Of a DNA stretch of 64,000 nt, positions 45,489 through 55,801 are shown one piece after another. Under the pieces are notes generated by a model. The model worked only from the letters and a program-made list of their open reading frames with translations. It was not told where the DNA came from and did not search any database. This stretch comes from Thinopyrum elongatum (lineage: Eukaryota > Streptophyta > Magnoliopsida > Poales > Poaceae). Each line of letters starts with the position of its first letter. The first letter of the stretch is position 1. The stretch spans positions 367,517,105 to 367,581,104 of the forward strand of contig CM022297.1 of assembly GCA_011799875.1 (NCBI GenBank), written 5' to 3'. The position numbers and the translations under genes were made by a program.

Positions 45489-47023
45489 GTACACGGGTAT
45501 GAGCACTCCCCTTGGCTTGTGCTAAGCTTGGGGGAGGTGTCCCGGTATCGTATCACCATCACATCTTTACCTTTACCATTTTTCTTAGTTCGATCCTTTT
45601 GGTTATATCCTGGCTTAGTAGAATAAAGTTTTAGTATGATCTAGCTTTGAGTTTTGCTCTACGTTCCCTCTATGTAATCAAGTCCGAGAGTTATATAATA
45701 AAGAGTAGTTTTGAGTTGAGGGCTTTGCTTTCTTGCTATGATCTTGAGAAAAAGAAATAAAGAAAAAGAATAAAAGAAGTAAAAAGAGTATATAATAATC
45801 TTATGGAGAGTGATGACTTCACATATAAGAAGTATGAGGATTGAGACTTGTTGTGGGTTGACAAACATAGTGTCGGTCATTGTTGCAATTAAAAGGAAGT
45901 AATAAAGAAAGAGTGGTTCACATATAAATATAATATCTTGGACATCTTTTATGATTGTGAGCACTCATTAAAATATTATATGCTAAGAAGTTGATGTTGG
46001 ACAAGGAAGGCAACATAATGAGTTATGTTTGCTTATTTCCAAATAGAAGTTATATTGTCATGGATCCTCTAACATGTGACGCTTGCTTCCACCTCATACT
46101 AGCCAAAACTTCTGCACCTACTACTTGTGCATCCAAACACCCTTAACCCAGTTTTGCCATGAGAGTCCACTATACCTACCTATGGATTGAGTAAGATCCT
46201 TCAAGTAAGTTGTCATCTGTGCAAGCAATAAAAATTGCTCTTTAAATATGTATGATCTATTAGTGTGAGTAAAATAAGCTTTATACAAACTTGTGATATG
46301 GAAGAAATAAAAGCGACGGACTGCATAATAAAGGTCTTTATCACAAGAGGCAATATAAAGTGACGTTCCTTTGCATTAAGATGTTGTGCATCCAACCAAA
46401 AAGCGCATGACAACCTCTGCTTCCCTCTGCGAAGGGCCTATCTTTTACTTTTTAGTTTTTACCTTTATGCAAGAGTCATGGTGATCTTCACCACTTCCTT
46501 TATTTTGCCTTCTTCTTTTGGCAAGTGTCATGTGTTGGGGAAAGATCTAGACACATATATCCACTCGGAGGTAGGTGATCATGAGTTATTATTGTTGACA
46601 TTACCCTTGAGGTAAATATTTGGGTGGCGAAATTTTAAGCCCCTATCTTTCTATGTGTCTGATGGAAGCTTTGATCTCATAAATACCGCGTGAGTGTTAG
46701 CATTATGAAAGACTAAAAGATGGTTGAGTATGTGGATTTGCTATACAAGCTCTTATATTGACTCTTTCCGATGTTATGATAAATTGCAATTGCTTCAATG
46801 ACTGAGATTATAGTTTGTTGGTTCTCAATAGAGTTTTTGATTCATATTTTACCTTCTGAATGAATTGTCACTTTGGCATGAGAAATTATATGATAATATA
46901 GTGTTGTTCTAAAGATGATCATGATGCCTTCATGTCCGTATTTTATTTTTATCGACACCTCTATCTCTAAACATGTGGACATGATTATCGATCTCGGCTT
47001 TCGCTTGAGGACAAGTGAGGTCT
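45489..47023 (+). other. D1 3' untranslated internal region
   Basis: About 1.5 kb, AT-rich, no supported ORF. The segment CTAAGCTTGGGGGAGGTG at 45523 resembles the polypurine tract at 47024. Confidence 0.65.
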
Positions 47024-47037
47024 AAGCTTGGGGGAGT
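47024..47037 (+). other. D1 polypurine tract
   Basis: AAGCTTGGGGGAGT directly before the 3' LTR TGATACGTCC. Confidence 0.8.
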
Positions 47038-48565
47038 TGATACGTCCATTTTGCATCATGTTTTTATATCAATATTTATTGCATTATGGACTGTTATTTC
47101 ACTTTATGGTACAATACTTATGCCATTTCTCTCTTATTTTACAAGGTTTACATGAAGAGGGAGAATGCCGGCAGCTGGAATTCTGGACCGGAAAGGAGCA
47201 AATCTGAGAGAGCTATTCTGCACAACTCCAAAAGTCCTGAAAATTTATGGAGAATTATTTTGGAATATATAAAAAATATTGGGTGAAGAAAATACCAGAG
47301 GGGACCCACCAGGTGGCCACAAGCCTGGGGGGCGCGCCCTACCCCCCTAGGCGCGTCCCTAGGGCTTGTGGGCCCCCTGGCAGGTCTCCGGTGGCCATCT
47401 TCTGCTATATGGAGGGTTTTTACCTGGAACAAATCAGAAGAGAGCTTTCGGGACGAAGCGCCACCATCTCGAGGCGGAACCTGGGCAGAAGCAATCTAGG
47501 GCTCCGGCGGAGGTGTTCTGTCAGGGAAACTTCCCTCTCGGAGGGGGAAATTGAAGCCATCGTCATCACCAACGATCCTCTCATCGAGAGGGGGTCAATC
47601 TCCATCAACATCTTCACCAGCACCATCTCCTCTCCAAACCCTAGTTCATCTCTTGTATCCGATCTTTGTCTCAGAACCTCAGATTGGTGCCTGTGGGTTG
47701 CTAGTAGTGTTGATTACTCCTTGTAGTTGATGCTAGTTGGTTTATTCGATGGAAGATCATATGTTCAGATCCTTAATGATATTTATTACCCCTCTCATTA
47801 TGAACATGATTATGCTTTGTGAGTAGTTACGTTTGTTCCTGAGGACATGCATGGGAGAAGTCTTGTTATAAGTAATCATGTGAATTTGGTATTCGTTCGA
47901 TATTTTGATGAGATGTATGTTGTTTTTCCTCTAGTGGTGTTATGTGAACGTCAACTACATGACACTTCACCATGATTTGGGCCTAGGGGAAGGCATTGGG
48001 AAGTAATAAGTAGATGATGGGTTGCTAGAGTGACAAAAGCTTAAACCCTAGTTTATGTGTTGCTTCGTAAGGGGCTGATTTGGATCCACATGTTTCATGC
48101 TATGGTTAGATTTATCTTAATTCTTCTTTCATAGTTGCGGATGCTTGCGAGAGGGGTTAATCATAAGTGGGAGGCTTGTCTAAGTAAGGACAGCACCCAA
48201 GCACCAGTCCACCCACATATCAAATTATCAAAGTAACGAACGCGAATCATATGAGCATGATGAAAACTAACTTGACAGTAATTCCCATGTGTCCTCGGGA
48301 GCGCTTTGCTTTATATAAGAGTTTGTCCAGGCTTGTCCTTTGTTAATAAAAGGATTGGGCCACCTTGCTGCACCTTTGTTACACTTGTTACTTGTTACCC
48401 GTTCCAAATTATCTTATCACAAAACTATCTGTTACCGATAATTTCAGTGCTTGCAGAAAATACCTTGCTGAAAACCGCTTGTCATTTCCTTCTGCTCCTC
48501 GTTGGGTTCGACACTCTTACTTATCGAAAGGACTACGATAGATCCCCTATACTTATGGGCCATCA
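47038..48565 (+). repeat. D1 3' LTR, full length
   Basis: 1,528 bp, TGATACGTCC...GGGCCATCA. Its last ~75 bp (GGGTTCGACACTCTTAC...CCCTATACTT) match the corresponding end of the B1a LTR. A TTTATATAAGAG motif at about 48309-48320 is TATA-like. Confidence 0.92.
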
Positions 48566-48570
48566 GCCAG
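48566..48570. repeat. Right TSD (GCCAG) of element D1
   Basis: Differs from GCCGG at 39777-39781 by one G-to-A transition. Confidence 0.82.
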
Positions 48571-49104
48571 AACACCTAGACGGCGCGTCTGAGCACGTCA
48601 CGGTGCTCAGAGTGTCCCCAACAAGCCATAGCACCCGCTGGCTCGCCCTCCCGCGCACCCTACCGACGAAACCGAGCTCACCGAGCTTCGGCCACCACCA
48701 CTGCTTGATGCTGGCGTCGCTATAGGCTGCTCCTATACACGTGGCTTGCACCAGACGATGCGCGACATCTCGCCGGTGTCGTAGGTGCCTTCTGCCGCTC
48801 GTTTGCTCGCCCGTGGCCTAATCCCGCGCGTCGCCGCCACGTTCCGCCTCGCCGGAGCCTCGCCGCCGGCGTACCACCGCCATGTTTGACTGACCAGTGG
48901 GCCCCCGTGTTTAGCCCCACTAATCCAGCCGCTAACCCCTCTGACGCGTGGGCCCTGCCACTATAACATTTAGTTTAGGCGCTAATTAACCCACTGCTAG
49001 CAGAGCCACTGATAGTCTGGGCCCGCACCCTAATTAACTAAGTTAATTTAGTTTAATTCCTATTAAACTAACAGAGGCTGGCCACTGGGTCCCACTGGAC
49101 CCAG

Positions 49105-49213
49105 TTGACCAGTCAACTGGCTGACTGGGCAAGCCCAGTCACTGGCAGGTGGGCCCAGTGGATCCCCTTGACCAGTCAACATGGACCAGTCAACTGCTGA
49201 CTGGGCAGTTGAC
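49105..49213. promoter_or_regulatory. Cluster of W-box cores in solo LTR D
   Basis: TTGAC or its complement occurs at 49105-49109, 49112-49116, 49168-49172, 49175-49179, 49189-49193 and 49209-49213, partly as TTGACCAGTCAA palindromes; one more is at 48886-48890. TTGAC(C/T) is the known core bound by plant WRKY factors. Use as an enhancer is inference. Confidence 0.5.
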
Positions 49214-50035
49214 TGGCCCCACATGTCAGTCTCAGCAGCACATCTGTGGGTACACACAGTTAACATTTAGTGAAATTTGATTTATTAATATTTAAAATAA
49301 ATTTAGAAAATGTTTAAAACTTTGAAAAATCATATAAAATAATTTGTAACTTAGATGAAAATAATTTATATATGAAAATTGCTCAGAAAAATATAACGAA
49401 TCCGAATATGCAATTCGTTCATCTATCACATGTCCCTAACATGATGAACATGGAACCTTCCCCTCCGGTTCGTCTGTCCGATAATTGTCTGGAGCCGTGA
49501 AAATATTTCCGGATATTCTCCCGCTCCGTCTATAACTCGTAGCACTGCGTTAGGCCACCCTAGCATAGCTTAATGTCATGTCATGCAATGTGATGCATCT
49601 GAGTGCTTTATATTTACTATTTCTTCCCCCTCTTCTTCTCCGGTAGACCCCGAGACTGACGTTGCTCCCGAGTACGATACACCATAGACGTTCAACCACC
49701 CCCTTCTCGACAGAGCTTCCAGGCAAGCAAAACCCCCTTGATCATTCCTATATCACCCATTCCATTCTCTCTCATGCTTGCATTAGATTTTTCTACTGTA
49801 ATTGATTGCTCCTATTCTGATGCATAGCCTGCTTTTGTAACCTGCTATTATTACCTACCTGCTTATCCTATATGCTTAGTATAGGTTGGCTAGTGATCCA
49901 CCAGTGACCCCTCACCTTGTCCCTGTTGCCCCCGCTTTATGACCGATGACTCAATCAACGTGATCGACGTCCAAAGCCCGACACATCACATCACACCCCG
50001 TTTAGTTGTACGACACTGCAGGGTTACTATCGAGT

Positions 50036-50482
50036 GCCGAGGGTGATACCTCATATAGCACTTCTGATGAGATCTCTATAATGTAGCTAATCGGTCATGG
50101 TCTACGAAGGGTGATTCCTCCTTCACCACTCCCGGTAATGACTCTGTCGTGCAACACATCAAGAGTGAACCCTCGAGAGTGATTCCTCCAAGTTCACCTT
50201 GACGATTACATCAAGTGGAATCCATCGAGGGTGATTCCTCGGATTCCACCTTGGTGTTATGGACACACGGTTACTTTGACTTTACCCTAGAACCATGTTT
50301 AAAGACGGGTCGACCTCGAGGGGTACCCGCGAGAGTTACCATTTCTGCGGGACTGGAGGGACAGGCGGTACCACCCCGGTAGAGGTGGACCTGAGTTCCC
50401 AACACTCTCTTGTGAGTCAGGTTGACAATGAGGGTACCCGCGAGTGATGTGGAATCGGGTTGACCTAGAGGGTACCCGCGAG
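50036..50482. repeat. Spaced repeat array in solo LTR D
   Basis: GAGGGTGATTCCTC-type units at 50036-50052, 50106-50121, 50172-50189 and 50225-50240, then GAGGGTACCCGCGAG-type units at 50315-50333, 50430-50444 and 50466-50482. Most units are short imperfect palindromes (GAGG...CCTC; GGTACC). Confidence 0.75.
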
Positions 50483-51938
50483 ATAACTACGCGGCACGGC
50501 CGGGCATTCTTAGCCATTGCCGTAAGTCCGTGAGACGGGGCGAAGGGACCACATATCGTGGATCATTGATCGCTATCGCGCGCTCCCAAGACACTAACGG
50601 TTTGGATATGTGATCTGAGTAGGCCTCTGGCCTTTTCGCACTGACCACCATGCTGGAATAAGTATGGGCACTCTGTGTTGTACATTTCTTCCGAAAGCTC
50701 TCAGACGTCAGCGATGGAGCGATGCATGCCTGGTTGGACGGGAATGACCTGCTCTTGTATTAGGGGGTGGGTCTGCTTTGGGCCGCCCTCGCAATGTGCA
50801 GGAGTGCAAAGGGCGATGGGCCTAAGACCCCTGCGCGCTTAGGATGTAGACTAGCATGCTGGCCTCTCTGTTGAGCCTAGGTAGGACTATGGTGTGTCAA
50901 TCAGCCGAGGCCGGGTATGATCTGATGGTGTGCCCGGCCGGAGTTAATCGAGCGTGTTGGGTAAATTGGTGCACCCCTGCAGGGAAGTATATCTATTCGA
51001 ATAGCCGTGTCCACAGTAACGGACGCTCGGAGTTGTATCCCGATCGATACAACTAGGATTGGATACTGGAAATTTGAAATGGAAATGATGGCTCCGGGAT
51101 TGCTTTCTCGTAGGGAGTCGAGAAAGGATCTCTGTGCGTGGATGCTACAACATACTTATTACTTATGATATGTTACTCTTATCTCTTCTGATGCTGCAAG
51201 ATGCTTGAAGATGCTAGTCTTCGATGGGCTAGGCCTTCCCTCTATTCTGGCATTTCTACAGCCTAGTCCAAAGATACAGCCCCATTCCTTTGATATTGAT
51301 GCATATTTAGTTTAGATCTGATGCAAGTCTTGCTAGTACTTCGGATGAGTACTCATGGTTGCTTTGCTACCTCTTTTTCCCCCATACCCGATTGTTGCGA
51401 TCAGATGACGGATCCCAGGAGCCAGATGCCACCACCGATGACTACTACTACCCCGAGGGTGCCTACTACTACGTGGAGGCCGCCAATGACCAGGAGTAGT
51501 TAGGAGGCTCCCAGACAGGAGGTTTTGCCTTTTCGATCGTTTTTGTTGTTTGTGCTAACCTTCTTAAGGCAGACTTGATTATCTTATGTTTGTACTGAGA
51601 TATTGTTGCTTCCGCTGACTCGTTTGTATTCGAGCTTATGTACTCGAGCCCTCGAGGCCCCTGGCTTATAATACGAAGCTTGTATGACTTTTATTTGTGT
51701 TTAGAGTTGTGTTGTGATATCTTCCCGTGAGTCTCTGATCTTGATCGTGCACGTTTGCGTGTATGATTAGTGCATGATTGAATCGGGGGCATCACACTAA
51801 TAGTCAGTGGTGTTAATATTCTGGTGGTAGAAGCACTGGGAGAAGATGGCGGTGCTACGGTTGTAGTAGGTCGCATCATCATGTCAGTCATCCTCTGCAT
51901 GACGGTGTCCACTCCTTGGCACTGTGAATCGGCTTGGG

Positions 51939-51943
51939 ATGGC
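51939..51943. repeat. Left TSD (ATGGC) of the 1.4-kb solo LTR
   Basis: Repeated at 53361-53365. Confidence 0.93.
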
Positions 51944-53360
51944 TGATACGTCTCCATCGTAACTACTTTTCCAAACTCTTTTGCCCTTGTTTTGGACTCT
52001 AATTTACATGATTTGAGTGGAACTAACCCGGACTGACGTTGTTTTCGGCGGAATTGCCATGGTGTTATTTTTGTGCAGAAATAAAAGTTCTCGGATTGAC
52101 CTGAAAATTTACGGGGAATTTTTCTGGAATATATAAAAAATACTGGCTGAAAAAGATACCAAAGGGGGGGCCACCCAGGAGCCACAAGCCCTGGGGGCGC
52201 GCCTACCCCCCCCCCCCCCCCCCCGGACGCACCCTGCAGGCTTGTGGGCCCCCTGGAGCTCTGGCAACCCTAACTCCAACTCCATATATACCTATTCACG
52301 GAGAAAAAAATTAGAGAGAAGGATTCATCGTGTTTTACGATACAGAGCCGCCGTCACCTCCTGTTCATCATCGGGAGGGCTGATCTGGAGTCTGTTCGGG
52401 GCTACGAAGGGTGGAAACCGTCGCCATCATCATCATCAACCTTCCTCCATCACCAATTTCATGATGCTCACCACCGGGAGTGAGTAATTCCTTCGTAGGC
52501 TTGCTGGACGGTGATGGGTTGGATGAGATTTATCATGTAATCGAGTTAGTTTTGTTAGGGCTTGATCCCTAGTATCCACTATGTTCTGAGATTGATGTTG
52601 CTATGACTTTGCTATGCTTAATGCTTGTCACCAGGGCCCGAGTGCCATGATTTCAGATCTGAACCTTTTATGTTTTCATGAATATATTTGTGTTCTTGAT
52701 CCTATCTTGCAAGTTGTAGACACCTATTACGAGTTATGATCCGCATACCCCAAGGTGACAATAATTGGGATTCTTTTCGGTGATTACCGTAGTTTGAGGA
52801 GTTCATGTATTCACTAAGTGCTAATGCTTTGGTCTGGTTCTCTATTAAAAGGAGGCCTTAATATCCCTTAGTTTCCTTTTGGACCCCGCTGCCACGAGAG
52901 GGTAGGACAAAAGATGTCATGCAAGTTCTTTTCCATAAGCACGTATGCCTATATACGGAATACATGCCTACATTATATGGATGAATTGGAGCTAGTTTTG
53001 TGTCGCCCTAGGTTATGACTGCTACATGATGAATATTATCCAACACAATTATCCATCGTTGATCCAATGCCTACGAGCTTTTCACATATTGATCTTGCTA
53101 AGTTACTTTCGTTGCTACTGTTGTTACGATCACTACAAAACTGCTACTGTTACTTTTGCTACCGTTACCGTTACTATAATACTACTTTGCTACTAAATAC
53201 TTTGTTGCAGATATTAAGTCTTTCAGGTGTGGTTGAATTGACAACTCGACTGCTAATACTCGTGAATATTCTTTGGCTCCCCTTGTGTCGAATCAATAAA
53301 TTTGGTTTTAATACTCTACCCTCGAAAACTGTTGCGATCCCCTATACTTGTGGGTTATCA
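51944..53360 (+). mobile_element. Athila-like solo LTR
   Basis: 1,417 bp, TGATACGTCTCC...ACTTGTGGGTTATCA, flanked by ATGGC. No internal region, so unequal or intra-element recombination removed it. Ends resemble those of B1a and D1. It has a TATATATA-like motif at about 52284-52291 and the GC-rich inverted repeat at 52182-52247. No coding potential. Confidence 0.92.
52182..52247. repeat. GC-rich inverted repeat with a 19-C run in the solo LTR
   Basis: CCACAAGCCCTGGGGGCGCG and ...GCAGGCTTGTGG flank a run of 19 C (52206-52224). Long C runs are unstable and prone to assembly error. Confidence 0.75.
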
Positions 53361-53365
53361 ATGGC
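53361..53365. repeat. Right TSD (ATGGC) of the 1.4-kb solo LTR
   Basis: Perfect copy of 51939-51943. Confidence 0.93.
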
Positions 53366-53499
53366 CTTGTCATGCAGATCGATGTCGTGACAGTGAGACT
53401 ATGCTTGGCAAGACTCGGATGCGGTAGAAGACCGAGTCCGACGATGAGGGTGTCGTCGCACCTCCTCGCCACACCACACATATATTCCCAAGGTCATCC

Positions 53500-55113
53500 T
53501 GAAGGAAATATGCCCTAGAGGCAAAAATAAAGTTGTTATTTTATATTTCCTTATTCATGATAAAGGTTTATTATTCATGCTAGAATTGTATTGATCGGAA
53601 ACTTAAATACATGTGTGAATACATAAACAAATACCGTGTCCCTAGTAAGCCTCTACTAGACTAGCTTGTTGATCAAAGATGGTTAAGGTTTCCTAACCAT
53701 AGACAAGTGTTGTCATTTGATAACAGGATCACATCATTAGGAGAATGATGTGATGGACAAGATCCATCTGTTAGCTTAGCATATTGATCGTTCAGTTTAT
53801 TGCTATTGCTTTCTTCATGTCAAATACATATTCCTTCGACTATGAGATCATGCAACTCCCAGATACCGGAGGAATACCTTGTGTGCTATCAAACGTCACA
53901 ACGTAACTGGGTGATCATAAAGATGCTCTACGGGTATCTCCGAAGGTGTTTGTTGAGTTGGCATAGATTGAGATTAGGATTTGTCACTCCGAATATCGGA
54001 GAGGTATCTCTGGGCCCTCTTGGTAATACACATCATAAGAAGCCTTGCAAGCAAAGTAACTAAGGAGTTAGTTGCAAGATGATGTATTACGGAACGAGTA
54101 AAGAGACTTGCCGGTAACGAGATTGAACTAGGTATGAAGATACCAACGATCGAATCTCAGGCAAGTAACATACCGATGGACAAAGGGAATTACGTATGTT
54201 GTCATAAGGTTCGACCGATAAAGATCTTCGTAGAATATGTAGGAGCCAATATGGGCATCCAGGTTCTGCTATTGGTTATTGACCAGAGAGATGTCTCGGT
54301 CATGTCTACATAGTTCTCGAACCCGTAGGGTCCGCACGCTTAACGTTCGTTGACGATATAGTATTATGTGAGTTATGTATGCTGGTGACCGAATGTTGTT
54401 CGGAGTCCCGGATGAGATCACGGACATGACGAGGAGCTCCGGAATGGTCCGAATGTAAAGATTGATATATGGGATAATAGTGTTTGGTCTTCGGAAGGGG
54501 TTTCGGATGTTTCCCGAAATGTTCTGGTGCAAGAACACTTTATTTGGGCCAAGGGGTAAAGCCCACGAGGTTTTTGGAAAGTGCAAAAGGAAGTTTTGCG
54601 GAGACCAGAGGCCAGACACCAGAGACCCTGGCATCTGGGCCCAGACGCCGGGAACCCTGGCGTCTGGCCCTGGAGTCCGAGAAGGACTCTTGCCTTTCAG
54701 GCAAAACCGACTTTGAGGAGGCTTTTACTCCAAGTTTCGACCCCAGGGCGCAACATATAAATAGAGGGGCAGGGCTAGCACCTAAGACACATCAAGATTC
54801 ACCAAGCCGTGTGCCGGCAACCCCGTCCCCTGTAGTTTATCCTCCGTCACTACTTCGCCTCTCTTGCTGGATCGAGAAGGCGAGGACGTCATCGAGCTGA
54901 ACGTGTGCTGAACGCGGAGGTGCCGTACGTTCGGTACTTGATCGGGACGGATCATGAAAGTGTATGACTACATCAACCGCGTTGATAAACACTTCCGCTT
55001 ACAGTCTACGAGGGTACATAGACACACTCTCCCCCTTGTTGCTATGCATCTCCATGGATAGATCTTGCGTGTGCGTAGAATTTTTTTTGTTTTCCATGCA
55101 ACATTTCCCAACA
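53500..55113 (+). repeat. Angela #2 5' LTR
   Basis: 1,614 bp ending CCCAACA. It aligns with the Angela #1 3' LTR at both ends, but the central part (about 54480-54850) differs from 37160-37670: here it carries AAGTGCAAAAGG and GGCGTCTGG-type repeats, there GGGCCTTATGGGCC sequence. The two copies therefore belong to different LTR subtypes. The ~110-bp stretch 54600-54690 has CAGAC/GTCTGG repeats. Confidence 0.92.
54756..54763 (+). promoter_or_regulatory. TATA box of Angela #2 LTR
   Basis: TATAAATAGAGGGGCAGG. From family knowledge, BARE1-type LTRs have a TATA box of this kind before the R region. Confidence 0.7.
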
Positions 55114-55114
55114 G

Positions 55115-55126
55115 TGGTATCAGAGT
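55115..55126 (+). other. Angela #2 primer-binding site
   Basis: TGGTATCAGAGT one base after the LTR, complementary to initiator Met-tRNA with one mismatch at its end. Confidence 0.85.
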
Positions 55127-55801
55127 CAGGTCTATGCGTAGATGATATGCACGAGTAGAACACAAAGAGTTGTGGGCGGTGATAGTCATACTGCTTACCA
55201 CCAACGTCTTATTTTGATTCGGCGGTATTGTAAGATGAAGCGGCCAGGACCAACCTTACATGTCCACGCACATGAGACTGGTTCCACTGACTGACATGCA
55301 ACTTGCTTTGCATAAAGGTGGCTGGCGGGTGTCTGTTTCTCCTACTTTAGTTGAATCGAATTTGACTGCTGCTGGTCCTTGAAGAAGGTTAAAACAGCAA
55401 ACTTGATAAATCACCGTTGTGGTTTTTGCCGTAGGTAAGAACGGTTCTTCCTAGAAGCCCGTAGTAGCCATGTAAAACTTGCAAGAACAAAGTAGAGGAC
55501 GTCTAACTTGTTTTTGCAGGGCATGTTGTGATGTGATATGGTCAAGACACGATGTGATATACGTTATTGTATGAGATGATCGTGCTTTGTAATTTATCGG
55601 CAACCGGCAGGAGCCTTATGGTTGTCTCTTCATTGTATGAAATGCAAGCGCCATGTAATTGCTTTACTTTATCGCTATGTGTTAGCAATAGTTGTAGAAG
55701 CAATAGTTGGCGAGACGACCCCGATGCAACGATGGAGATAAAGGTGTCGAGCCGGTGATGATGGAGATCATGACGATGCTTTGGAGATAGAGATCAAAAG
55801 C
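55127..55801 (+). other. Angela #2 leader up to the F1 insertion
   Basis: Non-coding; aligns with 4307-4972 of Angela #1. F1 is inserted after GATCAAAAGC; the candidate TSD is AAAGC (55797-55801). Confidence 0.8.

Larger units (their letters stand above)
39782..48565 (+). mobile_element. D1: Athila-like Gypsy retrotransposon with degraded pol, 5' part deleted
   Basis: Plus strand. LTRs begin TGATACGTCC (39782 and 47038) and the right one ends GGGCCATCA at 48565. The left LTR is only 1,148 bp and stops at about 40929, where sequence jumps into the protease region; the LTR end, primer site and gag are gone. Remaining order: protease, RT, RNase H, integrase, then a small acidic ORF, long 3' untranslated stretch, polypurine tract, LTR. 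RT before integrase is the Gypsy order. LTR ends, polypurine core and the GC-rich inverted repeat tie it to B1a and the solo LTR at 51944. Confidence 0.9.
38809..51796 (+). mobile_element. D: ~4.2-kb solo LTR of a long-LTR Gypsy/LARD-type family, split by D1
   Basis: Starts TGTAACACCC and ends GGGGGCATCACA with a perfect CTAAT TSD and no internal region, so it is a solo LTR. Without the nested D1 (39782-48565 plus one TSD) it is 4,199 bp. LTRs of this size with no coding capacity are known from large retrotransposon derivatives such as Sukkula in Triticeae, but I cannot confirm the family. It has a GC-rich centre (39300-39780 and 48566-48960), a W-box cluster (49105-49213) and a repeat array (50036-50482). 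It appears related in layout to region A. Confidence 0.85.
51797..53499 (-). pseudogene. Gag-like fragment (minus), interrupted by a solo LTR
   Basis: Two short pieces, 51797-51943 and 53361-53499, are contiguous once the solo LTR and one TSD are removed. On the minus strand the joined frame includes QADSQCQGVDTVMQRMTD followed by MMMRPTT and proline/serine-rich sequence, resembling the linker near the N-terminus of Gypsy gag proteins. The left end is cut by solo LTR D (TSD CTAAT) and the right end by Angela #2, so only ~280 bp remain. The identification is weak. Confidence 0.4.

Noticed and set aside
54484..54900. 138-codon plus-strand frame in Angela #2 LTR
   Set aside because: It covers the LTR promoter region and TATA box, has no motif and is not kept in Angela #1.
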